DNA from: Methylobacterium sp. Leaf123
Lineage (GTDB): Bacteria; Pseudomonadota; Alphaproteobacteria; Rhizobiales; Beijerinckiaceae
Direction of reading: 5' to 3'
NCBI RefSeq assembly: GCF_001423405.1
Contig: NZ_LMNS01000039.1
Span: 124,001 to 188,000, forward strand
Length of the DNA: 64,000 nt
Part shown: piece by piece, positions 40,647 to 49,274 of the stretch
Numbering within the stretch: position 1 is the stretch's first letter
Layout of the letters: each line of letters begins with the position of its first letter
Position numbers and translations under genes: made by a program
Notes under the pieces: model-generated
What the model saw: the letters and a program-made list of their open reading frames with translations, nothing else
What the model was told of the DNA's origin: nothing
Databases searched by the model: none

Positions 40647-42431
40647 CTACGGCCCCTCGGCGAGCGTCCCCCGCTGCCGCGGGTCGGAGGCGCCGGCGAG
40701 CAGGCCGTCCTCGGCCATCACCGAATTGGCCGAGCCCGAGGTCGCGCCGACCTTCAGGGTATGGCCCTTCGCCCGCAGCAGGGCCAGCGTATCGGGCGAA
40801 ATGCCCTCCTCGGCCATCAGCACGTCGGGCTGCCACTGGTGGTGAATGCGCGGTGCGGCGACGGCCTGGGCGAGGTTCATGCGGAAATCGAGCACGTTCA
40901 CGATGACCTGAAGCGTGGTCGTGATGATGCGGCTGCCGCCGGGACTGCCGGTGACGAGGAACAGCCGGCCGTCCCGGAACACGAAGGTGGGCGTCATCGA
41001 GGAGAGCGGGCGCGCGCCTGGCGCCACGGCGTTGGCCTCGCCGCCGACGAGGCCGTAGGCGTTGCGCGTCCCGGTCTTGGCGGAGAAGTCGTCCATCTCG
41101 TTGTTGAGCAGCACGCCCGTCCCTTCGGCGACCAGCCCGATCCCGTAGGAGAAGTTCAGCGTGTAGGTGTTGGAGACCGCGTTCCCTTCGGCGTCAACCA
41201 CCGAGAAATGCGTGGTCTGGTCGGATTCGTAGGGCAGCGGGTTGCCGGCGCTGACCTCCGCGGCGGTCTTTGCCCGCTCCGGGTCGATCTTCTCGCGCAG
41301 GGTGGCGGCGTAGGGTTTGGCGGTGAGCCCCGCGACCGGAACCCGCGTGCGGGCCGGGTCGCCGAGCCAGGTGGCGCGGTCGGCGTAAGCGGGCTTCATC
41401 GCCTCGGCGAGCGTGTGAAGCGCGCTTGCGCTGCCCGCGCCCATGGCGGCGAGATCGTAGCCTTCGAGGATGTTGAGGATCTCGATGAGATGCACTCCGC
41501 CGGAACTCGGCGGCGGCATCGAGACGATCTCGTAGCCGCGATAGCTGCCGCGCACCGGCATGCGGATCTCCGGCCGGTAGGCGGCGAGGTCGGCGGTGGT
41601 CATGATCCCGCCCGCGCCCTGGACCGATGCGGCGATCTTGTCTGCGATCGGCCCCTCGTAGAAGGCGTCCGGCCCCCGCTCGGCGATCGCCTTCAGGGTG
41701 TCGGCGAGATCGGGCTGGCGCAACGTCGCGCCGCGGGGCAGCACATGGTCGCCCTCGAAGAACACCGCCCGGCTCGACGGCCATTGCCCGAGCAGGCCGG
41801 ATGCCCGGGGCAGGGAATCGGCCAGCCCCGATTCGACCGGGATGCCGTCGCGGGCGAGCTTTTCCGCCGGGGCGATCAGTTCGGCCAGGGTGAGCTTGCC
41901 CGAGCCATAGCGCTTGTGGGCCTCGGCGAGGCCGCGCACCGTGCCGGGCACGCCCACCGCCTTGCCGGTTCGGGTGGAGGCGGCGCGGTCGGGCTCCCCT
42001 TGCGGGTTCAGGAACATGTCGGCGGTGGCGGCGGCCGGGGCGGTCTCGCGGTAATCGATCGCGATGGTGTCCCCGGCGGCGTCCTTCGCAGCTTCCTTGC
42101 CCGCGGCGCGGTGCACCATCATGAAGCCGCCGCCGCCGAGATTGCCTGCCCGCGGCAGGGTGACGGCCAGCGCGAAGCCGACCGCCACCGCCGCATCGAC
42201 GGCATTGCCGCCCTTCCTCAGGATCTCGACGCCGACGCGGGTGGCGAGCGCGTCCTGCGACGACACCATGCCGCCGCGGGCGAGAACCGGCAGAAGGCGG
42301 GCCTCGTCCGACTGGATCGGCGGCGGCTCCGGCGCCGGCGGCACCGCCTGCGCGTAGGCCGAAAACGGCACCGCGAGGGATGCGGCGAGGAGAAGCGCCA
42401 GGGCGGAGCGAACGGGTGAAGTCGGGCTCAT
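40647..42431 (-). CDS. ggt: Gamma-glutamyltransferase
   Basis: The 594-residue precursor has a signal peptide (LALLLAASLAVPFSAYA), the large-subunit GGNAVDAAVA and GGGGFMMVH motifs, and the autocleavage site before TTHFSVVD, which leaves a catalytic Thr. The small subunit holds GSPGGSRIITT. It hydrolyses or transfers gamma-glutamyl groups from glutathione in the periplasm. Confidence 0.93.
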   Translation of the reverse strand: MSPTSPVRSALALLLAASLAVPFSAYAQAVPPAPEPPPIQSDEARLLPVLARGGMVSSQDALATRVGVEILRKGGNAVDAAVAVGFALAVTLPRAGNLGGGGFMMVHRAAGKEAAKDAAGDTIAIDYRETAPAAATADMFLNPQGEPDRAASTRTGKAVGVPGTVRGLAEAHKRYGSGKLTLAELIAPAEKLARDGIPVESGLADSLPRASGLLGQWPSSRAVFFEGDHVLPRGATLRQPDLADTLKAIAERGPDAFYEGPIADKIAASVQGAGGIMTTADLAAYRPEIRMPVRGSYRGYEIVSMPPPSSGGVHLIEILNILEGYDLAAMGAGSASALHTLAEAMKPAYADRATWLGDPARTRVPVAGLTAKPYAATLREKIDPERAKTAAEVSAGNPLPYESDQTTHFSVVDAEGNAVSNTYTLNFSYGIGLVAEGTGVLLNNEMDDFSAKTGTRNAYGLVGGEANAVAPGARPLSSMTPTFVFRDGRLFLVTGSPGGSRIITTTLQVIVNVLDFRMNLAQAVAAPRIHHQWQPDVLMAEEGISPDTLALLRAKGHTLKVGATSGSANSVMAEDGLLAGASDPRQRGTLAEGP

Positions 42432-42568
42432 GGCCGGAGCTTATCGCAAATGCGAAGCGCGGCCATGCTTCCCGCGAGCGATCGTTTGTCGCCTGGTACG
42501 CTTCGCTCGGGAGGAGGCGCGCCTTGTTCGGGCATCGTGTTTCATTCGATGCCCGTCGCGGCGATGCG

Positions 42569-42850
42569 CTATCGCCCGCTCAACGAAGGCCCGCCCGCCG
42601 TGCCGCCGGTGCCGGGCGGTCCGCTGGTCGGCGTGCCGCCGATCACGGCGCCCGGCGTGCCACCGACGACGGCCGGCTTGTTCGGGGTGCCGACCGGAGC
42701 GCCGGCCGTGCTCGGGCCGGGCACCGGCTGCGAGCCCGTGGCCGAAGCCTTCGGGCTCGGCGGCGAGGGCGGCGTATCCGCGCCGGTCTGAGCCAGGGCG
42801 GCCGCCGGGAGGCTCAATGTCAGAGCCAGCGCGATCGTCGTGAGCCGCAT
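42569..42850 (-). CDS. Small secreted Pro/Gly-rich protein
   Basis: The 93-residue product has a clear signal peptide (LTTIALALTLSLPAAALAQ) followed by a disordered Pro/Gly/Ser/Thr-rich mature part. No family was recognised. A hydrophobic start followed by low complexity is common in small exported Methylobacterium proteins. Confidence 0.6.
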   Translation of the reverse strand: MRLTTIALALTLSLPAAALAQTGADTPPSPPSPKASATGSQPVPGPSTAGAPVGTPNKPAVVGGTPGAVIGGTPTSGPPGTGGTAGGPSLSGR

Positions 42851-43014
42851 GAGATGTCCTGTCCGAGGGAAATGGTGTCCCTCAACCCCGCCGCCCCCGG
42901 AAAGTTCGCAATGGCCGAGGGCGATCCGTCCGTGGTTCAGGCCGGATGGATGATCTGCTTCGGGCCTTTAAGTCGTATCTCCCGAAAGACGGTGGCCGCC
43001 TTTCAGAACAACGC

Positions 43015-43302
43015 TCAGCGCCGGCCGAGCCGGTAGCGCGGGGCGTGGCCGGCCGGGTCATGCAGGCGCGACTGCGAGCGGCGGAGCCGGTGCTCGGCTT
43101 CCGTCGGCTGGTGATAGCGCAGCGATTCCTGATGCGCGTGGAAGTGATGATCCCAGTGACGGGTGCTGGGATGCCAATCCACGGTGTGAGCCGTGCCGCC
43201 GGCAATGACCTCGGGGTGGGGCAGAGCGGGAGCGGCAGAGGCTGCCGTGGCGCTGATGGAGCCGAGCACGAGGCCGGCCGCGAGGATGGGGATGATCCGC
43301 AT
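43015..43302 (-). CDS. Small secreted His-rich protein
   Basis: The 95-residue product has a signal peptide (MRIIPILAAGLVLGSISATA) and a mature part rich in His, Arg and Trp (HWDHHFHAHQESLRYHQP) that may bind metal. A good ribosome site (TGGAGGAG) precedes ATG 43302. A dyad follows immediately upstream. No family was recognised. Confidence 0.65.
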   Translation of the reverse strand: MRIIPILAAGLVLGSISATAASAAPALPHPEVIAGGTAHTVDWHPSTRHWDHHFHAHQESLRYHQPTEAEHRLRRSQSRLHDPAGHAPRYRLGRR

Positions 43303-43321
43303 CGTCTTTTATCTCCTCCAC

Positions 43322-43340
43322 ACACACGCTGATCGTGTGT
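43322..43340 (-). promoter_or_regulatory. Dyad upstream of the His-rich secreted protein
   Basis: The perfect arms ACACACG and CGTGTGT surround CTGAT. The site lies just 5' of the ribosome site of the gene starting at 43302. It may be an operator or a leader hairpin affecting translation. Confidence 0.45.
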
Positions 43341-43601
43341 TTCAATATGTCATAAAACGTTCACAAACCGACTTTTCGTCCCGCGCAATCGGACGGAGTC
43401 GTGACAAAAATCACTGAAATGATCGGGATTTGGCCGGCGGCGTGCCGTGCCGCACCGGCTCGAACGCTTCGTCCCGCGCGTAAGGATGATTCGCGCGCTG
43501 CGTGTCCACGCCGTCTCGGCGTGCAACGCGTGTCGGAATTCGATGCCGCGGGGGGCTTTGCCGGATGCCGTCCCGCAGCGGCCGGGGGGCAGAAAGTCAA
43601 A

Positions 43602-43645
43602 TGCCGGCGCCCGGCCTCCGATCATACGGAGGCGCGGCGCCGGCA
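43602..43645 (-). terminator. Long hairpin downstream of a small gene
   Basis: Outer arms TGCCGGCGCC (43602-43611) and GGCGCCGGCA (43636-43645) and inner arms CCTCCG/CGGAGG form a two-part stem. On the minus strand it is followed by TTTGACTTTCT. It lies 71 bases beyond the stop of the 63-residue gene. Confidence 0.5.
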
Positions 43646-43716
43646 CGGGTCGTGATGGTGTCAGGGTTGTGACGGCTGGCGCCGGGATCGGACCTTCGCC
43701 AGCCGGGGGACGCGGG

Positions 43717-43908
43717 TTAGGCGGCGTCTTCGACGTCGTCGCCGTCGAGGATCGTCTCCAGATCGCCCGTGAGCGCATCGAGTTGGTCGGCGGTCGCGCG
43801 GATCTTGAACTTCGTCCCGTCCTCGGCTTCCACCGCGATCTCGATATGGTCCTCGACCTTGGCGGCGAGCGCCTGCTTGAGCGTGTAGGTGGTGACGTCC
43901 TTGGCCAT
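43717..43908 (-). CDS. Small acidic hypothetical protein
   Basis: The 63-residue product starts MAKDVTTYTLKQALAAKVED and ends in an acidic tail (DLETILDGDDVEDAA). A GGAAG-type ribosome site precedes ATG 43908. Amino-acid balance suggests a real cytoplasmic protein. No family was recognised. It is divergent from the gene at 44046. Confidence 0.62.
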   Translation of the reverse strand: MAKDVTTYTLKQALAAKVEDHIEIAVEAEDGTKFKIRATADQLDALTGDLETILDGDDVEDAA

Positions 43909-44045
43909 GCGGCTTCCTGTCGGCGATGTGTCGTGGGGAGGTGGGAAGCGCCGTGAGGCGGAGTCGTTCCTTCGTCCCGTCATCGACGCCTGCGGCCGGC
44001 GCGCCGTTAAGTTGGCCTTGATGGCTTCGGGCGCATCTCGCCGCC

Positions 44046-44408
44046 ATGAACGCGCCACGGCTTCTCCTTGCCCTGTTCGTGATCGGCGGCAGCCTGGGCG
44101 CCGACGCGGCGGCGGCGCGCACGCGCGATCTCGAAGCTCTCGAAGCGGCCTGGCATGACTGCGTCCGCGAGGCCTATCTCCGACAACCGCCGGGGCAGAG
44201 CCGGGCCGGGGCGCAGCGCAACGTCCTCGACGAGTGCCGGGAGCACGAGGACCAGTTGGTGGCCGCTACCATGGTCGAACATGCCCGCGAGGACGAGGCC
44301 GCACGAAGAGCGGGTCTTCCCCTGACGGCTCGGGCGGGCGCCTGGGCCGCCTCCGTCGCGGCCTATGTCGTCGATCCCGTCACCTCCTGGCTGCAGGGCT
44401 GGCGCTAG
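44046..44408 (+). CDS. Small secreted hypothetical protein
   Basis: The 120-residue product has a signal peptide (LLLALFVIGGSLGADAAAA) and a mainly helical mature part with two Cys (HDCVREAYL, LDECREHE) that could pair. No family was recognised. Confidence 0.65.
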   Translation: MNAPRLLLALFVIGGSLGADAAAARTRDLEALEAAWHDCVREAYLRQPPGQSRAGAQRNVLDECREHEDQLVAATMVEHAREDEAARRAGLPLTARAGAWAASVAAYVVDPVTSWLQGWR

Positions 44409-44644
44409 CGCCCCTTCCGACGAAGGGATCACCGGTTCGTCAAGACGGCGCCTCAAAACGAAAACCGAGAGACGCCGGCCTGTCGGATGCGGCTCCGTCA
44501 CGCTCACGCGATCCGTGACGGGATCGTCGGAGGCTCGTGCTCGCGGGACCGGGCACAGCCTCGGTGCAGGGCCCCGACCCTCGTCGCCCGCCTTCGTGGC
44601 GGACGACGCTGTTGGGGCCTGCGCGGGCCGAGACCGGCCGCCGT

Positions 44645-45415
44645 TCAGAAACGGTAGCCGATGCCGGCACCGATGATCAGCATGTCGAACCGCACGGTGG
44701 CGCTGCCGGCACCGATCCGGGCGACCTGCGGCGGCAGGAAGATCTTCTTGATCTCCATGTTGGCGTACCAATCGCCGCCGAGGTGATAATCGAAGCCGGC
44801 CTGAAGCATCGGCCCCAGTTGCGGATGGGCCTTCATCTCGGTGATAAGCGGCTTTGCCGGCTCGTAGGCGAGCGGATGGGTGTAGCCCGCGCCCGCGCCG
44901 ATATAGGGGTTGAAGGCCCCGTGCGGCAGGAAGTGGAACTGGACCGCGCCGGTCAGGGCGAGGCTCCAGGTCGAGCCGATCGGCAGGTCGCCGATCAACG
45001 ACCCGCGGATCGAGGTCCGGGTCGACACCACGCCGACCTGACCGGCCAGCGCGAAATGATCGGACAGGAAATACGTCGCGTCGAGATCCGGCAGGGCGCG
45101 CGCCGGGGTGATGACGCGGCCGCCGATCGGCTCGACCCGGGAGAACTGGCCGACCGGGATGGCGCCGACGACGCGGCCGCGGACGAGGAGGCTCCCCGCG
45201 GTCAGCCCACCGTCGGAGACCGGATTCGCCGCCGGCTCGGCGGCCTGAGAGGGGGCGGAGGCCCCGAACACGCCGACCCCGAGAAGGCCGAGCACGGCGG
45301 CGAGACGGCTCGGTCGCGACGCTGTGCGCCGGACCGGTCCGGACCGGCGTGAGGCGCAGGCGAGACGACGGTCCCGCCCGGCGGACGGAAGGGACGTGGC
45401 AGTGTGGTCGAGCAT
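44645..45415 (-). CDS. OmpW family outer-membrane protein
   Basis: The 256-residue product has a signal region ending near SQAAEPA after an Arg-rich N terminus. It continues with OmpW-like segments LLVRGRVVGAIPV, ALPDLDATYFLSDHFAL, NPYIGAGAGYTH and the closing GAGIGYRF. It is an eight-stranded barrel for small hydrophobic molecules by family. The first 38 residues are longer than usual, so a later start is likely. Confidence 0.88.
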   Translation of the reverse strand: MLDHTATSLPSAGRDRRLACASRRSGPVRRTASRPSRLAAVLGLLGVGVFGASAPSQAAEPAANPVSDGGLTAGSLLVRGRVVGAIPVGQFSRVEPIGGRVITPARALPDLDATYFLSDHFALAGQVGVVSTRTSIRGSLIGDLPIGSTWSLALTGAVQFHFLPHGAFNPYIGAGAGYTHPLAYEPAKPLITEMKAHPQLGPMLQAGFDYHLGGDWYANMEIKKIFLPPQVARIGAGSATVRFDMLIIGAGIGYRF

Positions 45416-45531
45416 CGATTCTGTTTTTCAAATCTCGAGAAAAATCGTTTCGGCACGTCTCGCGGCATGCCCGCCCGCGGACCGCTTTCTCGGGGGCCAC
45501 GGCCGTTCGAAGTTTGGTCCGTGCGTGACCC

Positions 45532-46782
45532 TCAGGCCGGCTCGGATCGCGGCTGGCCGACGACCTGGATGGCCTCCATCGCCTCGCGAAGCCCGGAGGA
45601 CGGCTCCGTTCGGCTGGCGCGGGTGTCCGGTTGAGGCGGTGCTTCGAGACAGACGCGGTTGCGGCCGGCTCTCTTGGCGGCGTAGAGGGCCGCGTCCGCC
45701 CGGGACAGGGCGGCGTCGATCCGCTCCTCCCCGGCCGCCACGACCGCAACCCCGATGCTGGCGGTCACGGTCACGGGCGCGCCGTTCACGGTGAAGGGCT
45801 GCCCGGCGGCGGACTTTCGCAGGCGCTCGGCGACGGCGGCAGCCACGGCGATATCGGCTTGGTCGAGCACGACCAGAAACTCCTCGCCACCCCAGCGGGC
45901 GACGAGGTCGTTCTTGCGCATCACGCCGCGCAACCGCTCGGCGAAGCCGACCAGGGCCGCGTCGCCGCCCTCATGGCCGTAGGTGTCGTTGATCGCCTTG
46001 AAGTGGTCGATGTCGGCCAACAGGATCGCACTTCGCGGCGGGGCGGGGGACAGGCCGGCCCGCTTGCTGATCGCTGCGAACAAACCGCGCCGGTTCGCCA
46101 GCCCGGTGAGCGGATCGGTGTCGGCCAGGCGGCTGAGCTTCAGGTGCGCGCGCTCGCTCACCATGGCCAGATAGCCGACCTGAATGAAGACGCCGCACCA
46201 CAGATCGAACACCAGCGAGTAGACACCGCTCTCGGGTGTGGAGAGGCGCTCGCCCGCGAAATGAACCACGCCGATCGTCAGCAGGAAGATGCAGAAGTAT
46301 AAGCTGAAGCCCGCCAGGACGATGTACTGCGTCCACAGGCGCATCGAGGCGGGCGTTCTCAGGATTTCCCACATGCACAAAGCCGAGCTCACCGCGATGG
46401 TGGCGAACACCGCGGTCATGCTCCACGACATCGACGCCCCGGCCTGGACCAGGAGGCCGTAGGACAGGCCGGCGAAGAGGGCGAGCCCGAGGGTTCTGAA
46501 GATGAGGGGCGTACGCTCGTAGAAGAGGCGCAAGCCGGCCCAGGACACGGCGAGGCTCGCCCCGTACAGGATGTAGACGACAGCCCCTTTGACGGCATTC
46601 AGCGGCACGCTCGGCGGATCTCCGAGCATCAGGACCGTGGCAATCAGCGAACAGCTGAGCGCGCCGGCCCAGATCCCGAAATAGATCTCGCGCGGATGCC
46701 GCAGCAGGGTGACGACGAACACCAGAACAAAAGCGCAGCGACTGCAGAGACTGGCGACCTGAAGGGTGTTGAAATCGAGCAT
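45532..46782 (-). CDS. Membrane-bound diguanylate cyclase (GGDEF)
   Basis: The 416-residue protein has about six membrane helices (residues 8-205) followed by a GGDEF domain. The active site is GGEEF at 298-302, and the RxxD inhibitory site RKND at 289-292 sits five residues upstream, so product feedback is expected. It makes c-di-GMP. An EAL protein is encoded immediately upstream on the same strand. Confidence 0.92.
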   Translation of the reverse strand: MLDFNTLQVASLCSRCAFVLVFVVTLLRHPREIYFGIWAGALSCSLIATVLMLGDPPSVPLNAVKGAVVYILYGASLAVSWAGLRLFYERTPLIFRTLGLALFAGLSYGLLVQAGASMSWSMTAVFATIAVSSALCMWEILRTPASMRLWTQYIVLAGFSLYFCIFLLTIGVVHFAGERLSTPESGVYSLVFDLWCGVFIQVGYLAMVSERAHLKLSRLADTDPLTGLANRRGLFAAISKRAGLSPAPPRSAILLADIDHFKAINDTYGHEGGDAALVGFAERLRGVMRKNDLVARWGGEEFLVVLDQADIAVAAAVAERLRKSAAGQPFTVNGAPVTVTASIGVAVVAAGEERIDAALSRADAALYAAKRAGRNRVCLEAPPQPDTRASRTEPSSGLREAMEAIQVVGQPRSEPA

Positions 46783-46928
46783 GTCCGTCCAGGCCCTTTA
46801 CGGAAGACCCGCGCGTGGGATCGCTCCAGCCGCGGAGCGGATTGCCGGTTCGGCGAAAGGCACGTCGGAGCCGTGGCCCGGAGCCGATCCCGGTTGCCCC
46901 GGCCGCGGGGGCTGGGCGGCGCGGCGCG

Positions 46929-47912
46929 TCACGGGGCCACGGGGTTCAGGAATTTCGTTCGTCGTCCAACCTTCCCGGATCGCAGCCTGTGCGCCTGATC
47001 CTTCAGGAGCGAAGCCGCGGCCTCGCCCGCGACGGGCCGGCTGAACAGGAAGCCCTGCAACTCCGTGGCGCCGATCTCGCGAAGCATCCGGGCTTCGTCC
47101 TCGGTCTCGATCCCCTCGGCGGTCACCGCCATCCCGAAATGATGGGCGATGTCGTGCATCGTCCGGACCAGGAACCAGCTCTCGCGCGCCTCACCGAGGC
47201 TTCTGATGAAGGTGCGATCGATCTTGAGCCGGTCGAAGGCGAAGTGCTGCAGGTAGCCGAGCGACGAGAAGCCGGTTCCGAAATCATCGAGGGCGATGCT
47301 GACGCCGAGGGTGCGGATGGCCGCGACGCCCTCAAGCGCAACGGCGACATCTCCCATCGGGACGCCTTCGGTCAGCTCCAGTTCGAGCCGGCACGCCGCC
47401 AGCCCGCTCACCCGCAATGCGGCGGCGACCCGATCCGTGAAGCCCGGATCCTGCAGTTGAACAGGAGAGACGTTCACCGAGACCCGGCAGAATTCCGGCC
47501 AATCCGCCGCCTGCCGGCAGGCGGTTTCGAGAACCCAGGCTCCGATCGGGCCGATCGCCCCCGTTTCCTCGGCCAGCGGGATGAAGTCGGCGGGCGAGAC
47601 CGGCCCCAGGGACGGGTGCTGCCAGCGCAGCAAAGCCTCGCAACTGGTGATCGCCCCCGTCGCCGCCGACACGATCGGCTGGTAGGCGAGGGAAAACTCA
47701 GCCCCCGCCAGGGCCGACCGGAGATGCGCGGCCTTCAGATCCCCGATGCGCGCCGGAACCTGCGGGACGCCCGCGCTGCCGATCGCGGAACCCTCCGGGG
47801 CGGGACGCTGCGCGGTCAAACCGACCACGGCCGAGCGCTTGACCGGATCGATGCGTGGCCCGGCTTCCTCACGATGCAGGCGCTGCGACGAAACCGCAGG
47901 CTCGCTTCTCAT
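46929..47912 (-). CDS. EAL-domain c-di-GMP phosphodiesterase
   Basis: The 327-residue soluble protein has a complete EAL domain: EALLRW (E92-L94), ELELTE, DDFGTGFSSLGYL, KIDRTFI and AEGIETEDEA. All catalytic positions appear intact. It should hydrolyse c-di-GMP. The 146-base gap to the GGDEF gene on the same strand suggests a paired control module. Confidence 0.92.
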   Translation of the reverse strand: MRSEPAVSSQRLHREEAGPRIDPVKRSAVVGLTAQRPAPEGSAIGSAGVPQVPARIGDLKAAHLRSALAGAEFSLAYQPIVSAATGAITSCEALLRWQHPSLGPVSPADFIPLAEETGAIGPIGAWVLETACRQAADWPEFCRVSVNVSPVQLQDPGFTDRVAAALRVSGLAACRLELELTEGVPMGDVAVALEGVAAIRTLGVSIALDDFGTGFSSLGYLQHFAFDRLKIDRTFIRSLGEARESWFLVRTMHDIAHHFGMAVTAEGIETEDEARMLREIGATELQGFLFSRPVAGEAAASLLKDQAHRLRSGKVGRRTKFLNPVAP

Positions 47913-48159
47913 GGAAGGGGCTTCCTGAAGAATGCTGTACGCATCGTGGTTTGAGCGCCCTCACGCTTGTCCCAAGTCATCGGCTATCGGACGTTCAAGC
48001 CAACAAAGGATAAGACGCAGAGCCTAAGGAAAAGTTATCGTATGTTTACGGAATTAACGCCTCCGGCGATCCCTAACAAACCCTAAAGATCAAGAACACG
48101 TTTGCGGTGTTCGCTCCAAGCAGAGGTGGGTACGGTGCGTGATCCTCTTCTCAGCTCCA

Positions 48160-49152
48160 TCAGGTCTCCTTCCTCCGCATGGGGAGAACCTGCGTGATCG
48201 CCCTCCAGATTGGGGCCAAGACTTTGCCGGCTATCGGGATCAGCGCGAAGCCGGCGAGCAGTCCGATCACGCCCGCGCCGCCCGCCGTCACCAGCCAGGC
48301 GATGACGCCGCCGAGTGCCGGCACGGCCCCGCTTGCGGCCACGGCCGCCTCGTGGATCACGTGTTCGGGGCCGGTAACGCCGTAGCCCGCGAGGCTGTGG
48401 ACGATGATGCCGCCGCCGACCCAGACCATGGCCGCCGTGCCGACGAGGGCCAGCGCCTTGAGGAAGACGGGCATGCCGCGCACCAGTCCGCGGCCGATCG
48501 CGGCCAGCACGCCGCTGCCCCGCCGGGCGAGCGCCAGACCGATGTCGTCGGCCTTCACGATCAACCCGACGGCGCCGTAGACCGCGACCGTGATGCCGAT
48601 CGCGACGAGCGCCATCACGATGGCGCGCGACCAGACCGAGCCGTCGCCCAAGCCCGATAGGGTGATGGCCATGATCTCGGCCGAGAGGATGAAGTCGGTC
48701 TTGATCGCGCCGGAGACCCGCTGGTCTTCCAGAACCTGCGCATTCGGTGCGGCCGCCCTGGCCTTCGCTTCGGCCGTGTGATCGTGGGCCGCGTGCGGCA
48801 CGATCATCTCGTAGACCTTCTCGGCCCCCTCAAAGGCGAGATACAGGCCGCCGAGCAGCAGGAGCGGCGTGATCGCCCAGGGCGCGAAGGCGCTGAGCAG
48901 GAGCGCGGCCGGCAGCAGGAACACCAGCTTGTTGATGAGCGAGCCGCGGGCGATGCGCCAGACGATCGGCAATTCGCGGTCCGGGGTGAAGCCGACCACG
49001 TAGCGCGGCGTGACCGCGGCATCGTCGATCACGACGCCGGCCGCCTTGGTCCCGGCCTTGGCGGCCTGGGCCGCCACGTCGTCCAGCGAGGCGGCCGCGA
49101 CCTTCGTCAGGGCCACCACGTCATCCAAGAGGGCTAGTAGTCCGACGCTCAC
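48160..49152 (-). CDS. DUF808 family (YedI-like) membrane protein
   Basis: The 330-residue product, GTG start, has the family start SVGLLALLDDVVALTKVAAA and SLDDVAAQAAKAGTKAAGVV, then ARGSLINKLVFLLPAALLLS and several further membrane helices with glycine-rich GVIAWLVTAGGAGVIG. Family function is unknown. It lies 122 bases after the cyclase gene on the same strand. Confidence 0.88.
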   Translation of the reverse strand: MSVGLLALLDDVVALTKVAAASLDDVAAQAAKAGTKAAGVVIDDAAVTPRYVVGFTPDRELPIVWRIARGSLINKLVFLLPAALLLSAFAPWAITPLLLLGGLYLAFEGAEKVYEMIVPHAAHDHTAEAKARAAAPNAQVLEDQRVSGAIKTDFILSAEIMAITLSGLGDGSVWSRAIVMALVAIGITVAVYGAVGLIVKADDIGLALARRGSGVLAAIGRGLVRGMPVFLKALALVGTAAMVWVGGGIIVHSLAGYGVTGPEHVIHEAAVAASGAVPALGGVIAWLVTAGGAGVIGLLAGFALIPIAGKVLAPIWRAITQVLPMRRKET

Positions 49153-49274
49153 AGTCGCTTCATCCCGTATTGATGCTCGGCGAGCATATGGCGCAGCGTA
49201 GCGGTTAAGCGAGGAGGCGACCCGCGCGGCGGGGCGTGGATCGCTCCCGCGCCACCCTCTTTCGGGGCGATGCT

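Larger units (their letters stand above)
43303..43716. other. Intergenic region
   Basis: These 414 bases contain the dyad upstream of the His-rich gene, an AT-rich promoter-like stretch (43340-43440) and a terminator-like hairpin at 43602-43645. Frames in both directions lack homology and are not called. Confidence 0.5.
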
